A DNA stretch of 64,000 nt from Bicyclus anynana (GCF_947172395.1 NC_069097.1:10214142-10278141), one strand, 5' to 3'. Numbered from the stretch's first letter, positions 44,324-58,500 are shown. Numbers and translations are program-made. Notes: generated by a model not told the origin, from the sequence alone.

Positions 44324-44528
44324 CTAGTAGACGCCGCGCGATTTCACCCGCGTGGTTCCCGTTCCCGTAGGAATACGGGGATAAAATATAGCCTATAGCC
44401 TTCCTTGATAAATGGGCTATCTAACACTGAAAGAATTTTTCAAATCGGACCAGTATTTCCTGAGATTAGCGCGTTCAATCAAACAAACAAACAAACAAAA
44501 CTCTTCAGCTTTATAATATTAGTATAGA
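44324..44528 (-). mobile_element. Non-autonomous Helitron-like element
   Basis: Read on -, it starts TCTATACTAATATTATAAAG and ends GCGCGGCGTCTACTAG, inserted between A and T: the 5'-TC, 3'-CTAG and AT target of Helitrons. The body holds AACGCGCTAATCTCAGGAAA and GGGCTATCTAACACTGAAAG-type blocks. Related to 50737-50948. Confidence 0.75.
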
Positions 44529-45627
44529 TAATGATTAATAGGTAACAACTACAAATTAAAGAAACTTAAACTCTAATATTAAAACAAATAATATGCATAT
44601 AAGATATTGTATATTAAGTACACTAACGTTATTATAACTGAACTTTTTTGATTTATCTCATACAATAAAAAAGATCTAGACAGCTCTCTTGATTCCACAA
44701 GTAATCAAACAAGAATATTAATATATATATTTTCTATAGCTCAGTAGACATGTAGGTCAGTAAAAATGATCTTAGTATTTATTTTTAATTAAACCTTTGA
44801 ACGAGTTGGCAAATTTTAGTACAAATTATAATAGTAATTAAATTTATATGACAAAGATTTAAATGCAAAATAAAACATTTAACCAAGGAAACTTACGTAA
44901 AACCTTTGACGTTTAATAAAATAATTTCGAACAAAACTGTATAATTACCTCAAACCTTTGATATTAATCTGATAGATTTACATTTTTACTTATAAAAATA
45001 ATACTACAGCTTGCAAAAAATTAAAAATCGATGGCTTTTTGTACAAACCTATAAATAAGAACTCCGGTCTAAAAGCACCATATTTAAGTATTATTATAAA
45101 TTCTAGTACTATTTATTTTTTATTCATGTATTCTTACACGATAAAATTAATTGAATAAAATTCACACAATCCGAAAAACTAAATCAAAAACCAAAGCTAA
45201 TGAAAATGTGAAATGACCACAGATTATTAGGATACGAAATGACGCTGTCTGCTGTCATATTTTTTTTGTTTTTTTCATTGTGGATTGTGAGCACATTGTG
45301 AGCTATGAGTGATATGGGTCTAGGTTCTAGCCATAGAATATATTAAATATTGTCCTAAGATGCCATAGAATATAATAAATATTGTCTTAAGGTCAAAACG
45401 TCAAAATTATGGGGCCAGCCGAAACTTCAGTACAAAGACTTTTGGACATAGAAGATTATGCATTTGATAGTTGCGGAAATAGTTAGAAGTTACTATAGTT
45501 AAAAAAAATGTTTCGAATTATTATTAGAAGTGAATCGTACTTGCTAAACGTACACAAACACATTACTGAGTATTGTTATTATTTTGATTTTTAGTTATTA
45601 GTTATTATTATAGACATGTACTCCTAA

Positions 45628-45735
45628 ATACTCAGTGGCAAGCGATACACCATATCAGAGAGTAAGCGAAGGTACGATGCAATTATCCTAAGTTCGATCC
45701 CGGGTAATAGTAGAAAAAGAATTTGTTTTTCGTTT
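45628..45735 (+). mobile_element. tRNA-like SINE remnant
   Basis: AGTGGCAAGCGATACACCAT and the B-box-like AAGTTCGATCCCGGGTAATA occur at a SINE-like spacing, followed by unrelated sequence. It cannot fold as a full tRNA. Confidence 0.45.
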
Positions 45736-45787
45736 TTCTCAATTGGTTTCTTCAACTATTTTAAAAGTATGTAAGTGTTTTATTATG

Positions 45788-46040
45788 TAGCCATGATAGC
45801 CCAATGGATATGACCTCTACCTCCGATTCGGAGGGTGTGGGTTTGAATCCGGTCCGGGGCATGCACCTCCAGCTTTTCAGTTGTGTGCATTTTAAGAAAT
45901 TAAAAAATCACGTGTCTCAAACGGTGAAGGAATTCATCGTGAGGATACCTGCTTACCAGAAAATTTTCTTAATTCTCTGCGTGTGTGAAGTCTGCCAATC
46001 CGAATTGGGCCAGCGTGGTGGATTGGTCTAACCCGAGGTT
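45788..46040 (+). mobile_element. tRNA-derived SINE, family 1, forward
   Basis: Good head: ATGATAGCCCAATGGATATG, CCGATTCGGAGGGTGTGGGT and TTTGAATCCGGTCCGGGGCA (A and B boxes). Body CGTGTCTCAAACGGTGAAGG and end CCAATCCGAATTGGGCCAGC. It loses the distal end after 46030. Confidence 0.8.
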
Positions 46041-46572
46041 TATATATAAAAAATCGATTCTTAAGAAGTAATATCTAAAAATTTTTTTTTATTTTTTGTT
46101 TTTGTTTTTTTAATTGGTTTCATATACTATTTTAAAAGTAAATAAGTGTACCTCGATGAAAAAAATCTTCATTTAAAATTGCCGGTGTTTTAGTTATATA
46201 GTTAATATTCTGTTTGCGGAAATAGTAGCGCTGCTATGTCCAACGTTTTCGTGTCGGTACCTTGCTTCTTTTCCTTGTAGTATATATTCTTTGTATGTGT
46301 CATATGTCAATAATCTTTGATTGCTATTAGTGCATATGTCATGTGTATTTGTCGTCTGTGGTGAATAAGTCACAAAAAAAATAAAAATTTGCCGAGCCGA
46401 ATTGAGAGTCTGAGAGAGTTTAAACTTTAAATACAAATATTTAAATTTTAAAAGTTTTCGGTGGTTGTCAAGAGAACTGAAATAAAATAACTAAAGATAA
46501 ACTTTAATATTAAGTATATTTTATCGTAGACTATCACATTTACTTCTTTTAACATCAGTGGAAGTTTGAACT

Positions 46573-49500
46573 ATGGAATTCATTGAGGCTATACCGGTTA
46601 CTTTTAAAGAAATCACGCCGAATCATAATATTCCAGAGAAATGGAAAGAAGTTGTCTTAAATACAGGTTGATCATTATATTCTTTTTAATTTTAAGGACT
46701 ATTCGCTTAGTAATTAGTTAATTATTAACTATAAATTCTATTGTATTTCAGGTGGCACACACAGTACACTGCAAGATATTAAACTTCCTCAAAAAGCTGG
46801 TGGTTATTGGTACAGAGACTCTAAAAAGGCTAATACAAGAAATCGATTTATTTATTGGTAATATTGCTGTTATTTTACATTTTTTTTTAAAATTATATTT
46901 ACACCCCCCAATTCCAACGCCGATTGTAGATCTAGACGCACAAAAGGCGTTCTTTACGATCCTGACGATGACTTATCGAACGATAATGATTCACTATGTC
47001 ACTTACACAATAAAAAAGGAGAGTATTTGAAACATTCAAACAAAACCTAACCCAGGACCTCTTGAGTCTTGGCCCTCTTAGGTTATCCACTCGACTGCCT
47101 GCCTTCCAAGCCAGTAGTAGTCTTTACAAATAGTTGAACTTGATGTTTCAAAAGTGTTTGTAAACTAAGGCTACTTGAAATAAATGAATTTTGATTTTGA
47201 CCAATGCAACATCATACTAATAAGTATTTATTTACATAGTAATAAGTTGTTCCTAGTTCTGTGGAGTTTACTTTCAAGCTTAAATATGAGAAATGTTGTC
47301 TTATGAGCGAATTTTATATTTTCTTGATATTTACATATTCTATATTCATCATAGATATATTTTGTCTGTGATAAAATCAGACAGTCAGATCGTAACTCCA
47401 AAATTAGACAGGTGTGTTTTATTTTATGGAAGAGTCATATTGTTGTAATGTAGCCGGCTGCACACTTGAAAAAAGATGATGTCATGTGTCGTTCCCTCGC
47501 TCTAGGGTTGCCAACTTATTTTACAAGAAATAAAGTATATTCTGGTCTATGAAGATTATTAAACAGTATTTTAGAAAAACTAACATTTTCTTTTGGAAAA
47601 TGCAACCATTTCATGAGTATTTTCTTATGACGTTTTCATGTTTAACTATCATCAGTTAACCAACTTTACAGACAACAGATTTTTTTTTGTGTTATAAACT
47701 ACTGATTTGGTACTAAATAAAATTACATTCTACCGTACATAAACGACTAATTAGAAACTTCAAACCAACCTTATAATATACCTACTATAATAATAAGAAA
47801 TTGTCCACTAATTTAATCTTAGTCTTTAAATAACTAACAGTACTTGTCCACTAGTCAAATGATTTTGTATATGTCTTCCTAATGACCAGACATTGTTAAA
47901 TTGATCATGTTTCAGGCAAACAACGTCTGATTCTATCGAACTATCAGAAGCTTCATTAGATGTGAATCTGGCTGGATGCAATTTGAGGTGTAAGGTAGCC
48001 CCAGGGACTCCACCTTTAAATAATGTATCGTTTTATGAGAGGACATCGTCTCAGCAAGTTGTCATACTCGCTGCTACTGTGGCTTCTGTACATCGTCTAG
48101 TGTTTCCGCATCCTGATGTCTTAGATTTTAGGTTAGACAGAAAGGTAAGAATTATTATATATAATATGATATAAGTATAACACGATGATATAAGAACACT
48201 TTCACCTAGTTTTGTAACTATAATACTACTTGACGTAACTATACTATGTGAGGCCCATGGTGAATTAATTTTATGGGGCCCCAGAAAATATGTCACATTG
48301 TAACTTTTTAACTAAATGTTAGATTACTTCTTAGCTCTGACTACAGATAGTAGGTCCAATAAATTATAGAGGAAAATACTCCATATATTAGGACTCAAGT
48401 TTTTGTGAATACATATACAAGATGTATAAAAGCTATCACCCAAACATTTATCATGCTTGTCTGTTTATTGCTTTATATCCTTCTTTTGTTTGCAGTCATC
48501 TTTTGGATCAATGGGCAATATGACACCATCTATATTTATTGATACAAATGCAATAAATAATCCTAACAATTATTATATTCTCAATCAGTATTCAAATACA
48601 AGTAAGTAGATAACCTTACCTTATAAATAGAAATAAATAAATAAAAATAGACTTTATAAATTAGAAAAAGTCTTTCTAATAAATTTTATTGTATGGTTCT
48701 TGGGATATGGGATTGTCTTGTCAATTCAATATTTTGATATTTTATTCATTATAATCTTAATGTTAATATAATTAAAGAACTTTGGCTTTAAATATGTGTA
48801 AAGATCATAAGTCATTAGAGCTACCTGGGACTAGAACTGTGCTGATGCTAACTTGATTTCATGTAATGAGCATACATGTAGAAAACTCCACACATAGAGT
48901 TCGAGTGACCTAATTCATAGAGTAATAAATACTCTTATGTGCAATAATATTTAATAGTACAGATATGATATGTGCCTACAAATTCACTGCAAAAAGTGAT
49001 CCAAATTTAGCGACTCCACTGCACATGCATAAATTTGTGTTTAATTCTAATATATATTACTGAACACGCATCTCGACATTTGTGTTATTTATTCGTTCGT
49101 ATATAACATTCGTTGTTTACTATGCGACTCAATGAAATTAAGATAATTAGCCGCTTTTGTTCTCCTCAGTTTTGACGCGCTAGTGACATATCTCTATTAT
49201 AAAATTATGGATAAGTTATGTGTAAGTTTAACCCATTTTAGATACAGCTGTAGCACACTCCTGTGCATCCATGCTGAGAGACAATGGTGAGGCAGTTTTT
49301 GCCTTGGCATTTGGCTATGGCGGTGAAGGAGGGCTTCTATTAATCAAACTCCCAGTCACTGGGTCTGCAGTCACCATACCACTTAAACGGGAATCTACAG
49401 TGCCTAGATTCTTGCATGGGATCACTGGAGCATTGAGGTATCTATGTCTATACAAATAAATAAAAATACTGTGGAAGGTTCTCAATTCGACATATATGTT

Positions 49501-52500
49501 GTCTTCTTATGAATCACAGGTAACTTTTTTCCGAGTGCTCTGATGATAATACTTTTTATTATTGGACAGAAATTTAAATGTAATTTTTTACACTTATTAT
49601 GTTTAGACTAAAAAAGTACAATCTACTTCAAAAAGACAAATTAAAAAGCGAAATTAACACTTTATTTTCTACCTACAGATGTAGTGAAAGAAAGAGTCTG
49701 AGAAACTGAAATCTTATTGATTGAGGCTCCATTTCCAGTAGGTAGAAAATATTAAAATTTTATTTTTTGCTTTTTAGTTTGTTTTTTAAGAAGTGTGAAG
49801 TAGCTTTTCAGTATATGTATATGATAGTATATAAGGTACATATTATGAATTTAAAAAGCTGAGCAAAGAGAACAACACAAGCAGAGAAGGTGATTTTTGA
49901 CATGTCTTATAGGAACTCCTTAACCTGTCAGTTTTTCTCTGTCAAACAATAGATGCCTTATCATCTATATTTATTTATTTATTTAAATATAAATATACAT
50001 TTTTAATATTTATTATTTTAACAGTGTGACATAAACTCGATTGAGTTTTTCCGCACACCGACAGTCGTCTTCAGCACTCGGAGTTCGCAATCATTAAACT
50101 ACCTAAATAACAACAGCTTACACAACACACCTAAAAGTTTGGCAAGTTCTTTGATGCCACTCCCATGATATGCGGGCGACGGGGCGCGGGTATGAAATCA
50201 TGCGTGCGGAGAAGTGAGGTGCATCAGTCGGTTTTTCATTCATCGCTACACGCCCCCCTGACCCGCGCGGACCTTCGGGAGTGTTACGAACGAACTTGTC
50301 AAGCTATAATTCACCCACACAGTGAATCTATATCATTCTCGATTATCATTGTGTTCCAGAGGTAAAAGCGACGGTGTTGACACATACGGAGTGGTGCTCA
50401 TTAACGGGCTGGCGGTTGCCATTTGTGGAGACACTTGTCTTCGCGCTTGGCTGTTAGATGATGGAGGAGCGCCAACCGCTGTCTCCCCACCATTGTCACA
50501 GACCATGGATAAACCCAAACCGCCCCGTAAGTAATTGAAGCCATACTACTATTAAAAACAAAACGAATAACTGAGTTAGCTTCTGTGCGGTACAGGGGTG
50601 CTGGGTATGACAGAGGCGAGAAAAGAAGCTTGTCTTTTAATAAATGAAGCTTTTTAAGACAATCCTACTCGCAATATATTTTTCAACATACATAATTATA
50701 TAAACAGATGGGCGAAGGTCGTTTCTAATACGGATATCCTACTAATATTATGAACTCGAAAGTTTGTATGGATGTTTGTTACTCTTTAACACCGCAACTA
50801 CCGAATCGATTTTGCTGAAATTTTAAACGAATATACATAATAGCCGGGATTAACACAATCCACGATTTTATACCGAAAAAATCCATGATGTTTGAAAGTT
50901 TTGCGAAAAACTGAATTCCACGCAGACGAATTCACGGGCGTCCGCTAGTTAAACTATAATTAGTTAAGTTAGTTTAACTGTGTTACAGCCCACGGCCATA
51001 TGCTGCAGTATACAACTGCATTGGATGGGAGCGCACTACTGGTGGCATACATATCTTTCCCAAATGAATGTGAATTCATGGTCATGAAAATGCATGATGG
51101 CGGCGCTGGTGCCGTCAAATTCTCACAGATATGCCGATTATTTGGTCCCCAGGTATGATTTAAATGTTAATCATCATCATCATGAAGTGCCTTTGAAGTT
51201 TGGCGGACATGTGTAGAAAACTCTTTCGGTCTTTTGCAATATTTTAACTTTGTCCACTCTTTGACATCATCTATCCACTTTCTTGGCTGTCTTCCTGGAG
51301 CATGTTTTCCGGGTATCTTACCTTCTAGGATCAACTTAGGAAACTCATAAGGCGATCCCCTTTGCAGATGCCCGAAAAATGCGATTTTCCTCCTCATAAT
51401 AATTGTCATGAGGCTTCAGTCACAATTGAATGCTCAAGTTAAATGTTAATAAAGAAAAAATTAAATTAAATAAATAAATATCTACCATTAATAATTAATA
51501 ATTTTTTTTTTTTATTTTTTTTAATTTTTTTTTTATTTGTATTTTCTTTTTTTCAAATTAATTAATATTGTTCTTCTATTCATTATTAAAAGTAATTTCT
51601 GGAATGATATAATATTTACTGTAAATGTAACTAATATAATATTTTGCATGCCAATCGGGCGTGATACAGAACAGATTATATTTATTTATTAAGACCTTGT
51701 AAAATGTATCAGCAAATAAAGGATTGTGTTGTATTGTATTGTATTGTATTGTAACATTTTTTTGTGATAAGATGTATAAATTAAGGTCCAAAATAATTAA
51801 TACTATTAAGAAGAGTTCAGTTTAATGATCCGCTTATCAAGTGTCATTGGTTGTGTAAACCATGTTTTATCTAATTCTTAGTTTTGTTTTAAGTTTGGCT
51901 ATTTTACTTTGGCTTTAAGTTACTTACTAAAAATAATAAAGAACATTAAGAAGAAGAAGAGTTAAGTTGAGAAATTAACAGTTTTTTAATTTTTAACTAA
52001 TTCCTAGTTTTTATTGTTGCTTTTTTTCTCTTTCTCTGTTTGTTAATTTGTGAAAATTTATGGAAATTTCTTTTTAATTTTTTTTTAACACTTGATTTTT
52101 ATTTGTTAGTGCGACCTACACTGTGGCTACCTTTAAGTAAAGTTATACATATGTGTTTCAATACCCTAGTTATTAAGTTTTTTAATTCTGTATACATATA
52201 ATTTTGTTGGTGGTATCTTAATTAAATTATTGGTAATATTTGTGTGTTAAGCTGGATCTCCTGGATTATTCAATTGGCTATGGCGAGGGTAGCCACGTTC
52301 TATGGGCGCTGTGGACTCAACCAGATGGCGACGCTGTTGTGACGAGTGAGTGAATGTTGAATGTGAATGTTTTTAAGCAAAAATTTATGTTTATAATAAT
52401 AAACATAAATTTTTGCTTAAAAACATTTTTCTTTATGACAATATATTGGAACATTTTGTGACAAAGCTCGTTCAAAGTATTATTACTGGTAATGTTAATT

Positions 52501-55500
52501 TGCATGCATAAAAATGACATAGTTAATATTATAATATCAACTATCTAAGCACCCATAACACAAGCTACTCTGTATGCTTACTTTGGGGCTAGATAGTGAT
52601 GTGTATTGTTTATGTATAGTTAACACTCCCCTTCTCCACTCAAGGCACTCCCAAATCCTTCTTGGATTATCCAATAAAAGGTGTGTACGGATCGAACGCC
52701 ACGACAAGAATAAGCTAGTCGCCTATATAGCCAGCACTCGGCCTCCCAGTACTCCCCACCTAACTCACTTCGTACTATCTCGGCTCGTGACGACACACGT
52801 ATGTCACAGGCAGCGTGATAGGCGCGGAGGTGAGCTGGCGCGCGGTGGCAGCGCGCGAGCCGCTGTCGGCGCTGCCGCAGCTGGCGTCGCACCAGCAGTA
52901 CCGCGACCGGCTGCTCACGCCGGGCCTGTTCCCGCCGGCGCTTGTGAAGAAGGCTCTCGTGGTATATATTTTTTTGTGTTTGTTATTTTAAGCTACCGGT
53001 AGATGGCGTTTTTAGAGAACTTTGAAACAATCCCTCTTTGTACACTTTATCTTTTGATTGAGAAAGAATACAATAAGGAACTTAAGCTAACTTATCCTAA
53101 TAACTATACAAATCATGTCCATGTGGAATGGTGGCAAGAATATTGGCTGCATTTCCGCGCTGGACAGCCAGGCTGATCCTTTGCGCAAAAAATGAGCCTG
53201 CCCTTCTGTCACCAGTCGAGGCAAAACTAGCCGCGGTGGAATGATTCGGTAAATTTTTTTGGCACTGCGACTCCATGGCCTGAGGGTCTTTTGATCAAAA
53301 ATTTAAACTGTTATATTAAAAAAAATTGTAAATATTAATAAATTTTAATAAAAACTAATAAAGAATATAAAGAAAAATATCTAGACTGCATATTCCATAT
53401 TGCATATGTTGTATCACATGCATATTCCTTGATATTTTCAATATCAGCAAGAGCTTGTGTCTTTGTCGAAGTATTCGCTTTTTTAGGAACTCTGGCCAAA
53501 AATGATACAGTCAAACAAAAATGTACTCGTATGCTTACACTCCAATAAATTCTTAGCTCTACCTATGGTTAAATTGACTATTATCTGTAATAAAAGGGGT
53601 AAAATTTTGTTGTTTTAGTATAATTTGCCAATGAAGGAATTGATAAGGTGTACTGACAGATATACCGGCGGACGTGGGGCGGCGCGGAGACGGGGGTAGA
53701 CGGCGATCTGCGCGAGTCTTGCATGGGTGCAGTGCAGGCACGCATGCGGAACCTCACCGCGCGCTCCAGCACACTTGACCACTCGCAGCTGATGCACAAG
53801 TGAGTTATAGCTTGACACTCCCATGATATGCGGCTGACGGGGAGGGAAGGACTGCGCGGGAGTGATGTCGTGCGCGCAGGGCAGATGTTGGTTTTTTTTT
53901 TTTTTTTTATTCTTTACAAGTTAGCCCTTGACTACAATCTCACCTCCCACCAGCCAGACCTGGACCAATTAAGAAAATCTCAATCTGCCCAGCCGGGAAT
54001 CGAACCAAGGGCCTCCGTTTTGTAAATCCACCGCGCATACCACGGAGGCCGTCAAAAATGGAATTGGGGTGCGTCAATTGTGGGTTTATCTGTCATCGCC
54101 TCCCGTCCCCCGCGGACCATCGGGAATGTTGCGAACGAATTTGCCCAGCTATACATTATGACGTACACCCTCAGACCAAATACATAAGGACTTGTATCGC
54201 AACCAAATTCACCAACAATATTGTCTATCGTTCTTGAGGGGGCATGATGTAAACTGACAAACTGAAAATATTTAACACCAATTAATATATTGTGTCCTTA
54301 CACTACACACAACTATTTTGGTTCGTAATACACACACGCATAATTTGTACACAGATATAAAAATTACATGGCTTAGAATATTCGAATATTCGATTACTTA
54401 TACGTAATACGTCGTATACGTCTAGCGAGGCAGGTCCCTGTAAGAATAAAATAAATATGTAATTTGCCTCCCATATAACATACGTATTTTTTTTGTCGCT
54501 TTTATATTTCCAATGGTTCGGAACTCTTCGTGTGCGAGTTCTACTCACACTTAAGGCGTTTTTCAATTAAAACTTCTTCGCATAAAAAAGTTTGATCGAT
54601 TTAATCGTTTTTTAATTTGATAAAACTTAAATAATACAATTTAAATTATTATTTCAAGATGCTGGTCAGATTTATACAGCTGGTGCATGCAATATATGGA
54701 AGGGTTGCAGAAACCACTCGGCCTTATGGTGTCGAAACATGTAAGTAGTATTCAAAAAAAGTGCTCTCTAATCTCTTTCTACTTTTTTGTTACTTTACAG
54801 TTTCTCATTTTTCATTTTCCAATGGTATTAATGGTACTTGCATCTCAGTTTGAGTTCTAATCCTAATAAAGCAGCTTTAAATGCGCTTTCTGATATAGAT
54901 ATGACTGCAGATCTAGTGAGCCCAAAATTTTTAAGCGAGTTCTAAAGAAATTTTATTGGTACCCCTTGTATCCACCTCTACCTTATATTATAAAGTAATT
55001 ACGCGTGCTCACACAATAAAATTAATAAATATTTTTAATTTTTTATTTATTAATTTTATTATGTGTGCGCCCGCGTGGCCATGGGTATGTGTAGAGTGGC
55101 GAGGCGGAGAGCGGGTGGTGGTGCGCGGTGGTGCGCCGCTCGGGCGTTTCGCTGGTGCGACAGCTGGAGCCGCTGGAGCGCATCATGCTGTCGCCCGCGC
55201 CGGAGGACACGCTGCCCGACGCGCGCGCGGCCATGGGTATGTGTAGAGTGGCGAGGCGGAGAGCGGGTGGTGGTGCGCCGCTCGGGCGTGTCGCTGGTGC
55301 GCCAGCTGGAGCCGCTGGAGCGCATCATGCTGTCGCCCGCGCCGGAGGACACGCTGCCCGACGCGCGCGCGGCCATGGGTATGTGTAGAGTGGCGAGGCG
55401 GCGAGCGGGTGGTGGTGCGCCGCTCGGGCGTGTCGCTGGTGCGCCAGCTGGAGCCGCTGGAGCGCATCATGCTGTCGCCCGCGCCGGAGGACACGTTGCC

Positions 55501-58500
55501 CGACGCGCGCGCGGCCATGGGTAAGTGTAGAGTGGCGAGGCGGCGAGCGGGTGGTGGTGCGCCGCTCGGGCGTGTCGCTGGTGCGCCAGCTGGAGCCGCT
55601 GGAGCGCATCATGCTGTCGCCCGCGCCGGAGGACACGCTGCCCGACGCGCGCGCGGTCATGGGTTTGTGTAGAGTGGCGAGGCGGCGAGCGGGTGGTGGT
55701 GCGCGGTGGTGCGCCGCTCGGGCGTGTCGCTGGTGCGCCAGCTGGAGCCGCTCGAGCGCATCATGCTGTCGCCCGCGCCGGAGGACACGCTGCCCGACGC
55801 GCGCGCGGCCATGGGTATGTGTAGAGTGGCGAGGCGGCGAGCGGGTGGTGGTGCGCTTGTACCCTGGCACGTTACAGTACTAACCTGTCGTGTGGCGCAG
55901 GCGGCGACAGCACGGGCGAGCTGTCGGCGGACGCGGTGCGCGTGGTGGTGGCGGGCGCGCGCTGGGAGCGGGCCGCCAGCGCGCCGGGCGCCGCCGACCT
56001 GGAGCGCCGGCTGTTCGCGTGCGCGGCGCCGCTCGACCGCCTGCTGCCCCGCCTCATCTACCTGCTGCAAGCCGCCACGCCGCAGGACCATCCCGCGCCA
56101 GTACACTTTGATATATACTTCTATACTAATATTCTAATAAACTGCCACTCGAAACCACAGTTTTGTCTCTCAATAAATTCAAAGTTTTTATTTAACGCAA
56201 GCTTATAGAAAAAACGTGTTAATGATTAAATAAATGCACTACATCGTTAAATGGTGATAAACTAAAAAAGAAAAAACCTGGCTGAGTTTCTTGTGGACTC
56301 TTCTCGGACCAAGGTGCTTTGGTACCCTCTTAACTTTAATTTTAGTTTTCGTCTAATTATTGTCTCCATTATCTAATAATATTAATACCTGACGTTTCGA
56401 TAGTGCTTGTAATCTAAGCCCAATTGTAATAAATGAATTTTTGCTGAAGTTTGAGTTTGAATATGTCTATCTCGAGAAACCAAGAAAGTTCAACGAAATT
56501 GTAGTTAAAATTAGAAGCATCAATTATTTAACTATAGATAAATCATTAAATCATTTATGGCCATTAAACTTTTCACTAAGATCACAGCGTGTATAAAACT
56601 GGCAAACCTACATAAAAAATTGTATATAAATTAAAAATAATTCAATTTTAAAATTATTGTTTTTCTAGACTTTGTCACCAGAGCAAATTGATGAAATCAC
56701 ATCAATTTTGGAACCTATCAGGGATTTGCAGAATGCAGTACTCGAATTGAATGACGCGTTAAAATTGGATGTGCCCGAAATTGATACATGCAAAAGTAAG
56801 TTAGCATATCAATATAATTATAAACATTTGTAAAGAATGGTGTGTTAAAGTGGCGATTCTCATAATCCATTCGATTTTCTCAAGATTATCTTTCCTAATT
56901 TTCTTTTTTTATACCACCCCGGTAGTGACTGAACATAAAATCTTATTAACAAAAAAATTTAACCAACTTCAAAATCACAAACATAAAGTAAAAAGCGAAA
57001 CCACATTGTATGTGCTATGTTTCTTTCGATTAAATTTTTTTGTTAAAAAGGTTTTATTTTTCTGTTTTTAGTATGTCCTACAAACATTAAAAAAAAACAA
57101 ACATACTCGTCGACTTGAGAACCTCCTCCTTTTTTGAAATCGGTTAAAAATAATGTGTATGTGCATTGTGTGTGTCTGTTCTTTGTATTCACACACTGTA
57201 ACTTAACACACAAAAGCTACAAAAAAGACATACAATGTAAAATATTGAGTTGTATCTCATTCTCTCGTTGACTTAATCCTATAACTTTTTGTCGTGTCGT
57301 GCCCCATTCTCGTTTTTTACAATTTCATTCATATTCAAATAAGTTGTTTTTTAGTTTGAGCAAAAGTAATGGATAAAAATTATGTTACTTATAAAGTGGT
57401 GTTCTTTAGAAACATAAATAATATTAAAAATTGCAGAAACAACAGCAATTTAATCCATAATTAATAAATTATGTCTTTGGCTATAGCATTGTTGACCTCT
57501 TATAATAAAAGGACGCCCAATCATGTAGAAAATTTCACTTAAAAGCAGGCCAATTTTGCTTTGACAGTTTTAGAATTATTGGTAAAGAAAATTATACCTA
57601 AGGCCTTTAAATATAGTTCAATATTCAATAAAATCCCAAATTCAGAGTAAATTCAACCTTAAGGATTGAGTTTAAGGTTTGTTTTGAATTTGCAAATGTG
57701 ACTACTTGAATTGAGTGCCAAGAAGTTGTGTTTGGCACTCATTGAGTGGGGACGTTTTTTGGTCGGTGATTGTGCATCCACTTTTTAATAGGAGATTGAT
57801 GTATAGCATAAAGAAAATTTTGGATTTAATTAATTATATATATTATGTATTTGTAATTCTAAATTCATGTCAAGGAAATATTAATATCGCAGGTGACGAT
57901 GAAGAAACCAGTGAATACGATAACTTGTTCGCTAGTGACTTGGGCGTGGCTATAGTTACCGAGGCTATACGTCAAATGGCTGAAATGAGGTAAGCACACA
58001 CCCTGTATATTATTTATCTAGTTGTGTTAATTTGTTTTATCATGGTCGTGGAAAAAGTATTGTATAGCACTGCATGTAATGAGCCATTGTAATGTTTTTG
58101 TATAAAAAAATATGTGGCAGACCATTTACAGGTCAGCTGGTATAATAAAAAAATAATGTGCAGATCGCGCGTGGTACGCGGGGCCATGGCAGCGATGGGG
58201 CTAGCGCGCGGAGCGGGCGGCGTGCCGGGCGCGGGCCACTGCGCCGTGCACTGGCAGGCCTACCGCGCGCTCCTGTGGCTGCGAGCGGCCACGCTCATGC
58301 GCCCGTGAGTACCTACTTCATATACTTGTTTGGAATTCCCTTACCGTTGTAAAAAAAACTATCCAAAATCGAAAAATCAAAAGTGAACTTCATAGTTAAG
58401 TTTTTAATAGGCTAGATGACACTTTTCTCTAAATGATCTTAAATAGTTTATATCGTTCTAAAAAAATATTCATAATTTTTCGAGTTGTGATTGAAAATTG

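Larger units (their letters stand above)
43357..46572. other. Divergent intergenic region between FBXL16 and NUP160
   Basis: About 3.2 kb. The GC-rich first part (to 43444) may still be FBXL16 coding or 5'UTR. The rest is AT-rich with a Helitron-like element (44324-44528), SINE sequence (45628-46040) and a 33-bp direct duplication GCCATAGAATATATTAAATA (about 45330-45395). Promoters of both genes must lie here; no TATA-type core element is convincing. Confidence 0.5.

Noticed and set aside
46194..46436. 80-codon frame on - upstream of NUP160
   Set aside because: It overlaps a repeat with the TATGTCCAACGTTTTC block also found near 35570, and has no splice context.
53624..53659. Earlier acceptor TTTTAG for NUP160 exon 10
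   Set aside because: Starting there in the required phase reaches a stop; the acceptor TACTGACAG at 53659 keeps the conserved frame.
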